Program-made: the position numbers and the translations under genes | Origin: Rhodoferax sp. GW822-FHT02A01 | GTDB lineage: Bacteria; Pseudomonadota; Gammaproteobacteria; Burkholderiales; Burkholderiaceae_C | Length of the DNA stretch: 64,000 nucleotides | Reading direction: 5' to 3' | Assembly: GCF_038784515.1 (NCBI RefSeq) | Contig: NZ_CP152376.1 | Span: 4,092,001 to 4,156,000, forward strand | Part shown: positions 17,350 to 25,484 of the stretch, piece by piece | How the letters are laid out: every line of letters starts with the position of its first letter | How positions within the stretch are numbered: position 1 is the first letter of the stretch | The notes under the pieces: model-generated | Databases searched by the model: none | What the model was told of the DNA's origin: nothing | The model's input: the letters and a program-made list of their open reading frames with translations, nothing else

Positions 17350-18615
17350 ATGGCCGAGAAAAAAGGCACTTCCAGCGAGAAAACCCTGTATTGCTCCTTT
17401 TGTGGCAAGAGTCAGCACGAGGTCAAGAAGCTGATAGCCGGACCGTCGGTTTTCGTATGCGATGAGTGCATTGAGCTCTGCAACGAGATCATTCGGGACG
17501 AGCTGCCGGCTACAACCCAAGGCAAAGACATCAAGAGCGAACTGCCGACTCCGGCGGAAATCAAGGCCAATCTGGACAATTACGTCATTGGACAGGAGCC
17601 CGCCAAGCGGACACTGGCCGTTGCGGTGTACAACCATTACAAACGACTGCGCCACAAGGACAAGTCCAAGAAGGATGACGTGGAGCTTGCCAAGAGCAAC
17701 ATTCTCCTGATTGGCCCCACCGGCTCAGGCAAGACGTTGCTGGCACAGACCCTGGCGCGCATGTTGGACGTGCCTTTTGTCATGGCCGATGCCACCACTC
17801 TGACTGAGGCGGGCTATGTGGGTGAAGACGTGGAAAACATCGTCCTGAAGTTGCTGCAAAGCTGCAATTACGAGGTGGAGCGTGCTCAGCGAGGCATCGT
17901 CTACATTGATGAAATCGACAAGATTTCCCGCAAGTCCGACAACCCGTCCATTACCCGTGACGTGTCGGGGGAGGGCGTGCAGCAGGCACTGCTGAAGCTG
18001 ATTGAAGGCACCATGGCAAGCGTCCCCCCCCAGGGCGGTCGCAAGCACCCCAACCAGGACTTCGTGCAGATCGATACCACCAACATTCTGTTCATTTGCG
18101 GAGGTGCTTTCGCTGGTCTGGAAAAGGTCATTGAGGCGCGTACCCAGTCTTCTGGCATCGGTTTTTCAGCCAGTGTGAAGAGCAAGCAGCAGCGCAGCCT
18201 CACCGAGGTGTTCAAGGACGTGGAGCCTGAGGATCTGATCAAGTTTGGCTTGATCCCTGAGCTGGTCGGCCGTATGCCGGTGGTTGCCACATTGGCTGAG
18301 CTCACCGAAGACGCATTGGTTCAGATTCTGACCGAGCCCAAGAATGCATTGGTGAAGCAATATGCCAAGTTGCTGGCCATGGAAGGCGCAGAGCTGGAAA
18401 TCCGCCCGTCTGCACTCAAGGCGATTGCCAAGCGCGCTCTGGCCCGCAAAACTGGAGCCCGGGGACTGCGTTCCATCCTGGAGCAGTCCTTGATTGACAC
18501 CATGTACGAGTTGCCCAACGTGGCAAACGTCGAAAAGGTGGTGGTAGATGAGTCCACCATTGACGAGAACAAGCCGCCTTTGTTGGTGTACCGCGAAGCG
18601 GCCAAGAAGGCCTAG
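17350..18615 (+). CDS. clpX: ATP-dependent Clp protease ATP-binding subunit ClpX
   Basis: The AAA+ unfoldase that recognises tagged substrates and feeds ClpP. The N-terminal C4 zinc-binding domain (about residues 14-46) shows CSFCGKS and CDECIELC. The Walker A motif is [12 protein letters not shown], Walker B is YIDEIDKI, and sensor and arginine motifs follow in the conserved AAA+ order. LVGRMPV marks the C-terminal domain. The length of 421 residues is typical, and the ATG at 17350 follows a GGGCAG leader. It lies 106 bases after clpP and 146 before lon. Nothing unusual is seen. Confidence 0.97.
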   Translation: MAEKKGTSSEKTLYCSFCGKSQHEVKKLIAGPSVFVCDECIELCNEIIRDELPATTQGKDIKSELPTPAEIKANLDNYVIGQEPAKRTLAVAVYNHYKRLRHKDKSKKDDVELAKSNILLIGPTGSGKTLLAQTLARMLDVPFVMADATTLTEAGYVGEDVENIVLKLLQSCNYEVERAQRGIVYIDEIDKISRKSDNPSITRDVSGEGVQQALLKLIEGTMASVPPQGGRKHPNQDFVQIDTTNILFICGGAFAGLEKVIEARTQSSGIGFSASVKSKQQRSLTEVFKDVEPEDLIKFGLIPELVGRMPVVATLAELTEDALVQILTEPKNALVKQYAKLLAMEGAELEIRPSALKAIAKRALARKTGARGLRSILEQSLIDTMYELPNVANVEKVVVDESTIDENKPPLLVYREAAKKA

Positions 18616-18624
18616 TGAACCTCA

Positions 18625-18658
18625 TGCCCGAAATGCTGTTTGAAAAGGCTTTCGGGCA
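18625..18658 (+). terminator. Hairpin after clpX
   Basis: A perfect 9-base stem (TGCCCGAAA / TTTCGGGCA) with a 16-base loop starts 9 bases after the clpX stop. It is followed only by GGTTTGG, so termination may be inefficient. Confidence 0.5.
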
Positions 18659-18707
18659 GGTTTGGCGCAGATACGAAGACATTTGTCCAGTTGCTAGTGG
18701 GCAAGCG

Positions 18708-18737
18708 CTTGAATTCGCAGGATAGCGAACCATATTT
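18708..18737 (+). promoter_or_regulatory. Heat-shock (sigma-32-like) promoter candidate for lon
   Basis: CTTGAA at 18708-18713 and AACCATATTT at 18728-18737 lie about 15 bases apart, close to the sigma-32 consensus CTTGAA and CCCCATnT. The site is 25-55 bases upstream of the lon start. lon belongs to the sigma-32 regulon in enterobacteria; its use here is inferred. Confidence 0.5.
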
Positions 18738-18761
18738 GAACGGTTACGAAAAGGTTTAATC

Positions 18762-21197
18762 ATGTCTGGCCACACACCCCTACCCACCGACGCAATCAAT
18801 TTGCCGCTGCTGCCTCTGAGAGACGTGGTGGTGTTTCCCCACATGGTGATTCCGCTCTTCGTGGGGCGCCCCAAGAGCATCAAGGCTCTGGAAGCCGCCA
18901 TGGAAGCAGAACGCCGCATCATGTTGGTGGCGCAAAAGGCCGCGGCTAAGGACGATCCCCTGGTATCGGACATGTTCGATATGGGGTGCGTTTCCACCAT
19001 CCTGCAAATGCTCAAACTCCCTGATGGAACCGTCAAGGTCTTGGTAGAGGGGCATCAGCGCGCTTCAGTGAACCACATTGAAGAAAGCGAATCGCACTTC
19101 ACGGCCAACGTGTCTCCCATTGATATGGGCGAATCCAGTGATGAAGCAGTTCATGGAAAGAGCAGCGAAATTGAGGCTTTGCGCCGTGCGGTCATGCAGC
19201 AATTTGACCAGTACGTCAAGCTGAACAAGAAGATTCCGCCCGAGATCCTGACTTCCATATCCAGCATTGACGATGCCGGCCGTTTGGCGGACACCATCGC
19301 GGCACACCTGCCCCTCAAGCTGGATGCCAAGCAGGCCGTCTTGAGCCTGTCGAGCGTGAAGGATCGCCTGGAGAATCTGTTCGAACAGATCGAGCGTGAG
19401 GTGGACATCCTCAATGTCGACAAGAAGATCCGTGGTCGCGTCAAGCGCCAGATGGAAAAGAACCAGCGCGATTTCTACCTGAACGAACAGGTCAAGGCGA
19501 TCCAGAAGGAGCTGGGCGAGGGCGAAGATGGCGCAGACATCGAAGAGATCGAAAAGAAGATCAAGTCTTCCAAGATGCCTAAAGAAGCGCAGAAGAAGGC
19601 AGAAGCGGAGCTGAAGAAGCTCAAGCTCATGTCGCCCATGTCCGCAGAAGCCACTGTGGTGCGCAATTACATTGACGTGTTGACCGGCCTTCCCTGGAAC
19701 ACCAAGACGAAGATCAAGCACAACCTGACCAATGCGGAAAATGTGCTGAATGAGGACCACTATGGCCTGGACAAGGTCAAGGACCGCATTCTGGAATATC
19801 TTGCAGTGCAGCAGCGGGTGGACAAAGTCAAGGCGCCGATTCTGTGCCTGGTCGGCCCTCCGGGCGTTGGCAAGACGTCGCTGGGGCAATCCATTGCCAA
19901 GGCAACTGGACGCAAGTACGTGCGAATGGCACTGGGTGGCATGCGTGACGAAGCGGAAATCCGTGGTCACCGTCGCACCTATATTGGCGCGATGCCCGGC
20001 AAGGTTCTGCAGAGCCTGACAAAGGTCGGAACACGCAATCCGTTGTTCCTGTTGGACGAAATCGACAAATTGGGTACTGACTTCCGGGGCGACCCCAGTA
20101 GTGCGTTGTTGGAAGTGTTGGACCCGGAGCAGAACCACAAGTTTGGCGACCACTATGTGGAGGTCGATTACGACCTGAGCGACGTGATGTTTGTGGCGAC
20201 TTCGAACTCCATGAACATACCGCCAGCATTGCTGGACCGCATGGAAGTAATCCGCTTGTCGGGTTATACCGAAGACGAAAAGGCCAACATTGCCATCCGG
20301 TATCTGCTACCCAAGCAGATGAAGAACAATGGCGTGAAAGAGTCCGAGTTGGCCATTTCGGAAGATGCTGTGCGTGACATCATCCGCTACTACACCCGAG
20401 AAGCCGGCGTTCGCTCCCTGGAGCGCGACTTGTCCAAGATCTGCCGCAAGGTGGTCAAGGGCCTGCTCCTGAAGAAGCTGGAGCCCCAGGTGAAGGTGAC
20501 GGCAGAGAACCTCAACGAGTACTTGGGTGTGCGCAAGTACACCTATGGACGTGCGGAGCAGCAAAACCAGGTCGGTCAGGTGGTGGGCTTGGCATGGACC
20601 GAAGTTGGCGGTGATCTGCTGACCATTGAAGCGGCGCTCACGCCAGGTAAGGGCGTGATTACACGCACCGGCTCGTTGGGTGACGTCATGAAGGAGTCTG
20701 TTGAGGCAGCACGCACTGTAGTGCGAAGCCGGGCCCGCCGTTTAGGTATTAAGGATGAAGTGTTCGAGAAGAAGGACATTCACATACATGTGCCCGATGG
20801 CGCCACGCCCAAGGACGGTCCAAGTGCTGGTGCGGCGATGACGACTGCCTTTGTCTCAGCCTTGACAGGTATACCTGTTCGTGGGGATGTTGCCATGACC
20901 GGTGAAATCACCTTGCGGGGTGAAGTAACGGCGATTGGTGGCTTGAAGGAAAAGTTGCTTGCCGCATTGCGTGGTGGCATCAAGACCGTGCTGATCCCGG
21001 AAGAGAATGCCAAGGATTTGCAGGACATACCCGAAAACGTCAAGAACGGACTGGAGATCGTTCCTGTGAAGTGGATCGACAAGGTGTTGGAAGTCGCGCT
21101 GGAGTCCATGCCGGTCCCATTGCCTGATGAGGATGTGGTTCCGTCCGAAGTGGCCGCAGTGAAGACCGGCGGCGTGCAAGAGACGATCAAGCATTGA
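18762..21197 (+). CDS. lon: ATP-dependent Lon protease
   Basis: A soluble AAA+ protease that degrades misfolded and regulatory proteins. The N-terminal LON substrate-binding domain begins near residue 10 (LPLLPLRDVVVFP), a long coiled coil follows, then Walker A GPPGVGKTSLGQ and Walker B LFLLDEIDK. The C-terminal protease domain has the Ser-Lys dyad, with Ser in DGPSAGAAM and Lys in the GGLKEKLLAA segment. The length of 811 residues is normal. The AAAAGG ribosome binding site fits ATG 18762. A sigma-32-like promoter lies just upstream, consistent with heat-shock control. It is followed by a palindrome and the tRNA promoter. Confidence 0.97.
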   Translation: MSGHTPLPTDAINLPLLPLRDVVVFPHMVIPLFVGRPKSIKALEAAMEAERRIMLVAQKAAAKDDPLVSDMFDMGCVSTILQMLKLPDGTVKVLVEGHQRASVNHIEESESHFTANVSPIDMGESSDEAVHGKSSEIEALRRAVMQQFDQYVKLNKKIPPEILTSISSIDDAGRLADTIAAHLPLKLDAKQAVLSLSSVKDRLENLFEQIEREVDILNVDKKIRGRVKRQMEKNQRDFYLNEQVKAIQKELGEGEDGADIEEIEKKIKSSKMPKEAQKKAEAELKKLKLMSPMSAEATVVRNYIDVLTGLPWNTKTKIKHNLTNAENVLNEDHYGLDKVKDRILEYLAVQQRVDKVKAPILCLVGPPGVGKTSLGQSIAKATGRKYVRMALGGMRDEAEIRGHRRTYIGAMPGKVLQSLTKVGTRNPLFLLDEIDKLGTDFRGDPSSALLEVLDPEQNHKFGDHYVEVDYDLSDVMFVATSNSMNIPPALLDRMEVIRLSGYTEDEKANIAIRYLLPKQMKNNGVKESELAISEDAVRDIIRYYTREAGVRSLERDLSKICRKVVKGLLLKKLEPQVKVTAENLNEYLGVRKYTYGRAEQQNQVGQVVGLAWTEVGGDLLTIEAALTPGKGVITRTGSLGDVMKESVEAARTVVRSRARRLGIKDEVFEKKDIHIHVPDGATPKDGPSAGAAMTTAFVSALTGIPVRGDVAMTGEITLRGEVTAIGGLKEKLLAALRGGIKTVLIPEENAKDLQDIPENVKNGLEIVPVKWIDKVLEVALESMPVPLPDEDVVPSEVAAVKTGGVQETIKH

Positions 21198-21204
21198 GGC
21201 AAAA

Positions 21205-21245
21205 TTTTTTGAAAAGTTTGGCTTAGTGCCAAAAGATTCAAAAAA
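21205..21245. repeat. Large imperfect palindrome between lon and tRNA-Gly
   Basis: Nested inverted repeats: outer arms TTTTTTGA (21205-21212) and TCAAAAAA (21238-21245), inner arms TTTGGC (21217-21222) and GCCAAA (21228-21233), with a 5-base loop. It may terminate lon transcription and also covers the -35 area of the tRNA promoter. Confidence 0.5.
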
Positions 21246-21250
21246 CGCGC

Positions 21251-21256
21251 TATAAT
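21251..21256 (+). promoter_or_regulatory. -10 element of the tRNA-Gly promoter
   Basis: A perfect TATAAT lies 14 bases before the first base of tRNA-Gly and is preceded by a GC-rich CGCGC. The -35 is poor: TGCCAA at 21227-21232 is the nearest match, inside the palindrome. Confidence 0.6.
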
Positions 21257-21270
21257 TTGAGGCTTGAAAC

Positions 21271-21346
21271 GCGGGAATAGCTCAGTTGGTAGAGCGCAAC
21301 CTTGCCAAGGTTGAGGTCGAGAGTTCGAGACTCTTTTCCCGCTCCA
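21271..21346 (+). tRNA. tRNA-Gly (GCC)
   Basis: A 76-base cloverleaf including an encoded CCA. The acceptor stem is GCGGGAA paired with TTCCCGC, the D-loop has AGCTCAGTTGGTAGAG, the anticodon loop is CTTGCCAAG with anticodon GCC, and the T-loop has GTTCGAGAC. It is followed by its own hairpin terminator. Confidence 0.97.
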
Positions 21347-21354
21347 CATTCCAG

Positions 21355-21385
21355 AAAAGGGAAGCAGCCGCTTCCCTTTTTCTTT
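21355..21385 (+). terminator. Terminator after tRNA-Gly
   Basis: An 11-base stem (AAAAGGGAAGC / GCTTCCCTTTT) with a tiny AGCC loop is followed by a T-rich tail. It lies between tRNA-Gly and tRNA-Cys. Confidence 0.8.
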
Positions 21386-21400
21386 AACGAAAAGAATAGT

Positions 21401-21474
21401 GGCGCGATAGCAAAGCGGTTATGCCCCGGATTGCAAATCCGGTTAGTCCGGTTCGACTCCGGATCGCGCCTCCA
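21401..21474 (+). tRNA. tRNA-Cys (GCA)
   Basis: A 74-base cloverleaf with encoded CCA. The acceptor GGCGCGA pairs with TCGCGCC, the anticodon loop is ATTGCAAAT with anticodon GCA, and the T-arm has GGTTCGACTCC. The D-arm contains the AGCAAAGCGGTTAT pattern usual for tRNA-Cys. Confidence 0.97.
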
Positions 21475-21490
21475 TCCATCAGGCTCTTGA

Positions 21491-21525
21491 ATGCCCCGTC
21501 ATTGTTCTTTGGCGGGGCATTTTTG
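21491..21525 (+). terminator. Terminator after tRNA-Cys
   Basis: An 8-base GC-rich stem (ATGCCCCG / CGGGGCAT) is followed by five Ts, between tRNA-Cys and tRNA-Leu. Confidence 0.85.
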
Positions 21526-21543
21526 TTCCACAATAGCTAGCGT

Positions 21544-21636
21544 GCCCGAGTGGTGAAATAGGTAGACACATCGGACTTAAAATCCGCCGCTTCGTGAATA
21601 ACGGGCGTACCGGTTCGATTCCGGTCTCGGGCACCA
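21544..21636 (+). tRNA. tRNA-Leu (UAA)
   Basis: A class II tRNA of about 93 bases including encoded CCA. The acceptor GCCCGAG pairs with CTCGGGC, the D-loop is GTGAAATAGGTAGACAC, the anticodon TAA lies in GGACTTAAAATCC, and there is a long variable arm and a GGTTCGATTCC T-arm. The following CDS begins only 21 bases later. Confidence 0.95.
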
Positions 21637-21657
21637 TCTAACATTACACTCATCACC

Positions 21658-22284
21658 ATGGCACGCTACAACGCACCCTTCGAGATTCATGTCCATGGTC
21701 AGGTGCCTTTGCGGGCGGATGTGGGTTTCTCCACCTTGCAGGAATCTCTCAAGCCACTTTGGAAATACGCCGGTAGCAACTCGTTTGCGGACGGGGCTGT
21801 CAGTTCTTACGAAGACGAGCCGGGCATCAAGTTTGACGCGGCTGACCACGTGCTGCAGATGTGCTGGACGGTTCCTGGAGACGAAGACTTCAGACAGACG
21901 CTGGATGAGGTCTGCATGAATCTCAATGAAATTGCCGAAACGGGCGCTGCCATCGAAGTGACCTTCTACGATGCCGACTATGACAGCGAGGAAGACCCGC
22001 AGTCTGGTGAATCACGTGATGACTTTCTTATGTTGTTTGTGGGACCCAATCCGGCCGCCATCATGCAGGTCCAAAGAGATCTGCTGGTGCAGGATATGAT
22101 CAATATGATGGAGCGCCACTTTGATGCCAGTGAATTGGGCGGGGTGGTTGCAGAAGTTGACAAGTTGTTTGCGCAACGCTTCGATGCACTGGTGCACTCC
22201 TTGGAAATTGGAAAGCCTCCCAGGGGATCGGGAGGCAATCACGGTGGCCACGGTGGGGGGAGAAAGCCGCGCCATCTGCATTGA
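21658..22284 (+). CDS. Conserved hypothetical protein, 208 residues
   Basis: I recall this type of protein as a conserved family of unknown function in Comamonadaceae and relatives but cannot assign a role. It is a soluble, acidic protein with no signal peptide or membrane segment. It starts MARYNAPFEIHVHGQ, contains a PGIKFDAADHVLQMCW segment and an acidic DADYDSEEDPQS loop (about residues 103-114), and ends in a low-complexity Gly/His tail (GGNHGGHGGGRK) that could bind metal. ATG 21658 directly follows the tRNA-Leu gene, so it may be co-transcribed with it. The HD-GYP gene starts 15 bases after its stop. Confidence 0.75.
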   Translation: MARYNAPFEIHVHGQVPLRADVGFSTLQESLKPLWKYAGSNSFADGAVSSYEDEPGIKFDAADHVLQMCWTVPGDEDFRQTLDEVCMNLNEIAETGAAIEVTFYDADYDSEEDPQSGESRDDFLMLFVGPNPAAIMQVQRDLLVQDMINMMERHFDASELGGVVAEVDKLFAQRFDALVHSLEIGKPPRGSGGNHGGHGGGRKPRHLH

Positions 22285-22299
22285 GTTATCCGGGCTTTC

Positions 22300-23529
22300 A
22301 TGCTAAAAAAAATACAGGTTCAGCAATTAAGGGTTGGGATGCACTTGAAGGAGTTTTGTGGCTCCTGGATGGAGCATCCGTTTTGGCGAAACGGTTTCGT
22401 AATTGCCGACCCCAAGGACATCGAGAGCGTTCTGGCGAGCAGCATCAAGGAAGTCTGGATTGATTGTTCCAAAGGGCTGGACGTTGCCAGCGGAGAGCCC
22501 TCCATATCCGAGGCGGAGTCCGAAGCAGAAGTCAATGCAACTCTGGCAAAGGTGGTCCAAGAGCGTCGCAATGTCTCTCCGACATCTTCTGCGCAAGAAA
22601 TTGAAACTGCCGCAAGAATTTGTCAGCAGTCCAAGCGTGCAGTTATTTCCATGTTTGAAGAAGCCCGCATGGGCAAGGCCGTGGACACCGGTGATGCGCG
22701 AAAACTGGTGGAAGAAATCAACGATTCAGTAGCGCGCAATCCTGGAGCGTTGATCAGTCTGGCACGATTGAAGACGGCGGACGATTACACCTACATGCAT
22801 TCGGTTGCGGTCTGCGCGATGATGATTGCACTGGCAAAGCAGCTCAAGTTGGACGAGGCGCAAACACGGGTTGCCGGTTTGGCGGGTCTCATGCACGACC
22901 TGGGCAAGGCCATGATTCCAATGGATGTTCTGAACAAGCCGGGAAAGCTCAGCACGGCAGAGTTCAACATCGTGAAGCGGCATCCGGAGGAGGGGCATCG
23001 CCTGTTGCTTACCGGTACGGATGTGCATCCATTGGTACTGGACGTTTGTTTGCATCACCACGAGAAAACGGATGGCTCTGGTTATCCCAAGGGGCTCAAA
23101 GATGCCGAGATCAGTCTCTTTGCCAAAATGGGCGCAGTTTGTGACGTGTACGACGCTATCACTTCCAATCGCCCGTACAAGCCCGGCTGGGATCCTGCCG
23201 AATCACTCCGACGTATGGCGGAATGGGCTAAGGGCCATTTCGACATGCAAGTGTTTCAGGCGTTCGTAAAGAGTTTGGGTATCTATCCCATTGGCAGCCT
23301 TGTGCAGCTGAGTTCCGGGCGACTGGGCGTGGTGGTAGAGCAAACTGGCAAGTCACTGACCATGCCGTGCGTGAAAGTGTTTTTCTCCACCAAGTCCAAC
23401 ATGCGCATCATGCCGGAAGTGATTGATTTGTCCGGCGCAGGTGTGAAGGAAAAGATCGTCAGCCGGGAAGACCCCGCAAAGTGGCAGTTCCACGATCTGA
23501 ATGAGCTCTGGTCGGGGTTGCCCGACTAA
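22300..23529 (+). CDS. HD-GYP domain cyclic-di-GMP phosphodiesterase with DUF3391
   Basis: A predicted phosphodiesterase that hydrolyses c-di-GMP and so affects motility and biofilm. The N-terminal DUF3391-type region (about 1-130, MLKKIQVQQLRVGMHL) precedes the HD-GYP domain: HS at the start of the helix (YTYMHSVAVC), MHDLGK as the HD pair, HHHEKTDGSGYPKGL as the GYP motif and DVYDAITSNRPYK. The metal ligands look intact, so activity is likely. No membrane segment or receiver domain is present, so the input signal is unknown. The stop overlaps the convergent phosphotransferase gene by four bases. A PilZ-type effector candidate lies at 37.9-38.5 kb. Confidence 0.9.
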   Translation: MLKKIQVQQLRVGMHLKEFCGSWMEHPFWRNGFVIADPKDIESVLASSIKEVWIDCSKGLDVASGEPSISEAESEAEVNATLAKVVQERRNVSPTSSAQEIETAARICQQSKRAVISMFEEARMGKAVDTGDARKLVEEINDSVARNPGALISLARLKTADDYTYMHSVAVCAMMIALAKQLKLDEAQTRVAGLAGLMHDLGKAMIPMDVLNKPGKLSTAEFNIVKRHPEEGHRLLLTGTDVHPLVLDVCLHHHEKTDGSGYPKGLKDAEISLFAKMGAVCDVYDAITSNRPYKPGWDPAESLRRMAEWAKGHFDMQVFQAFVKSLGIYPIGSLVQLSSGRLGVVVEQTGKSLTMPCVKVFFSTKSNMRIMPEVIDLSGAGVKEKIVSREDPAKWQFHDLNELWSGLPD

Positions 23530-24608
23530 CGCTGAGCAAAGGACCAAGCCAGTTCCGCCAAGGGACGCGCCCCGGCGCCTGAGCGCTCGGCTTCCTCGCT
23601 GGAGGCGATGCCCTCTTGGGCGCGTTTGGCAATGCCTTGCAGGATGGCTGCGATGCGGAACATGTTGTACGCCATGTAAAAGTTCCAATCCTCCAGCAAC
23701 TGATCAGGTCTGGCCAGACCTGTGCGTTCGCAGTATCTTTGTATGTATTCCTGCTCCGCAGGTATGCCCAAAGCCGGCAGATTGAGCCCGCCAATTCCGC
23801 GGAACATCCCATAGGGGATATGCCATGCCATGCAGTGGTAACTGAAGTCCGCCAGTGGATGGCCTAGCGTGGACAGTTCCCAGTCCAGAACGGCAATCAC
23901 CTTGGGTGCCTGCATGTCGAACATCAGATTGTCCAGGCGAAAGTCGCCATGGACGATTGCCATCATCCGGTCATCCCGAGCCATGTCTGGAATATTGCGG
24001 GGCAACCATTCTATCAAATGATCCATTTCAGAAATTGGCTTGGTGACGGATGCCACGTATTGCCGGCTCCACCGGCCAATTTGCCGCTCGAAGTAGTTGC
24101 CGGGCTTGCCATAATCGCTCAAACCACGCTGAGCAAAATCGACCGTGTGCAGGGCGGAAACGACCCTGTTCATCTCGTCATAGATGGAGCCTCGCTGCTC
24201 AGGTGTCATGTCGGGCAGAGATGGATCCCACAGCACGCGCCCCTCTATGTATTCCATCAAGTAGAACGCTCTCCCGATGATGGACTCGTCTTCACATAGG
24301 CAGAGCATGTTCGGCACGGGCACCGCAGTACCTGCCAATCCCCGCATGACCGCATATTCCCGCTCAATCGCATGAGCCGAAGGCAGCAACTGTGCAACCG
24401 GTCCCGGCTTGGACCGCATGACGTAGCTGCCTTTCGGGGTACTGATCTTGTAGGTGGGGTTGGACTGCCCACCCTTGAACATCTCTACGTGGATGGGGCC
24501 CTGAAATCCTGGCAGATTGGCTTCAAGCCAGGCAGTCAGCGCCTGGGTATCGATCGCATGTTTGCCTGTTGCCTGGCGTGTGCCTGTAAATGAATCAGAT
24601 TCGCTCAC
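23526..24608 (-). CDS. Phosphotransferase family protein (ACAD10/11 or aminoglycoside-kinase-like)
   Basis: A protein-kinase-like fold enzyme of about 360 residues. The catalytic loop is IVHGDFRLDNLMFD, the Mg-binding motif is VLDWELSTLGHPLADFSY, and the N-lobe has the nucleotide-binding GGQSNPTYKI. Proteins of this kind are often found with acyl-CoA dehydrogenases and may phosphorylate hydroxyacyl-CoA, but no such gene is near, so the substrate is unknown. I choose GTG 24608, which has AGG upstream; a TTG at 24629 overlaps the stop of the upstream Crp-like gene and would indicate coupling. It is probably in an operon with that regulator. Confidence 0.8.
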   Translation of the reverse strand: MSESDSFTGTRQATGKHAIDTQALTAWLEANLPGFQGPIHVEMFKGGQSNPTYKISTPKGSYVMRSKPGPVAQLLPSAHAIEREYAVMRGLAGTAVPVPNMLCLCEDESIIGRAFYLMEYIEGRVLWDPSLPDMTPEQRGSIYDEMNRVVSALHTVDFAQRGLSDYGKPGNYFERQIGRWSRQYVASVTKPISEMDHLIEWLPRNIPDMARDDRMMAIVHGDFRLDNLMFDMQAPKVIAVLDWELSTLGHPLADFSYHCMAWHIPYGMFRGIGGLNLPALGIPAEQEYIQRYCERTGLARPDQLLEDWNFYMAYNMFRIAAILQGIAKRAQEGIASSEEAERSGAGARPLAELAWSFAQR

Positions 24609-24625
24609 GGTATATTGCCTCGACG

Positions 24626-25351
24626 TCAATGCTCTAATTCAATGATGCGCATCAGGGCTTGCCGGTCACGCACCACCAGGCCGCCGGATTCAATGCGGAT
24701 CGCCTCTTCACGCTCCATGGACTTGAGCTCTTGGTTGACGCGTTGCCTCGAAGCACCCAAAAGCTGCGCCAGCTCTTCTTGCGCCAAGTGCAGACCAATA
24801 CGCACCTCGTTGCCATTGCTGAGTGAAGGCACCCCGTAACTGCGCACCAGATGCAGCAGCTGTTTGGCAAGTCTGGCCCGCAAGGGCAGGGTGTTGAGAT
24901 CCTCCACCAAGCCGTAGAGCTGCCTGATCCGCCGTGCGTGCAGGCGCAACAGGGCTTCGTAGAGTTCCACATGGCTGGCCAGGATCTTCTTGAAGTCTGC
25001 CTTGGCAACGCACATGGTGGTGCACTCACCGTGGGCATAGGCGTCGTGGGTCCGGCGGTCTCCATCGAAAATGGAAACATCCCCGAACCAGATGCCGGGC
25101 TCCACGTAAGTCAACGTAATTTGCTTGCCGGATATGGATGTCGAGCTAACCCGTATAGCTCCTTTGGCGCACGCAAACCATTCTTCAGGCGGCTCTCCCC
25201 GTGCAGTTATCAAATCGCCATCCTGAAATCGGCGTACATATGCGCATCGCAATATGTCGTGCCGCAGGCTTGGGGATAGTGATGAAAACCAACGCCCGCT
25301 GTTTATGGCTGTGCGTTCTTCTACCGTCAATATGGGTTCATCCATGCGCAT
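24626..25351 (-). CDS. Crp/Fnr-family transcriptional regulator
   Basis: A 241-residue regulator with an N-terminal cyclic-nucleotide-binding fold (about residues 20-140; GEPPEEWFACAKGAIRVSS and the EPGIWFGDVSIFDG phosphate-binding cassette-like segment) and a C-terminal winged helix with the recognition helix in LGASRQRVNQELKSME (about 200-215). It lacks the cysteine cluster of Fnr, so a nucleotide or other small ligand is more likely than an Fe-S cluster. The start ATG 25351 is followed two codons later by a second ATG. It lies just upstream of the phosphotransferase gene and is divergent from the FimV-like gene, both possible targets. Confidence 0.88.
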   Translation of the reverse strand: MRMDEPILTVEERTAINSGRWFSSLSPSLRHDILRCAYVRRFQDGDLITARGEPPEEWFACAKGAIRVSSTSISGKQITLTYVEPGIWFGDVSIFDGDRRTHDAYAHGECTTMCVAKADFKKILASHVELYEALLRLHARRIRQLYGLVEDLNTLPLRARLAKQLLHLVRSYGVPSLSNGNEVRIGLHLAQEELAQLLGASRQRVNQELKSMEREEAIRIESGGLVVRDRQALMRIIELEH

Positions 25352-25484
25352 CCAAATTCGGGTTGTTTGCTAATTCCGTCCAACTTCTATTGTCGACTGG
25401 CGTGGCGCCATTTGCACAGTGTTGTGTCACGCGGGTGTCAGGTGGTTAATAAACCGCATACCTGTGCCAAAATGTGAAATAACT

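Noticed and set aside
21271..21636. tRNA cluster as a possible integration site
   Set aside because: No integrase, no repeated tRNA 3' end and no mobile genes are seen nearby.
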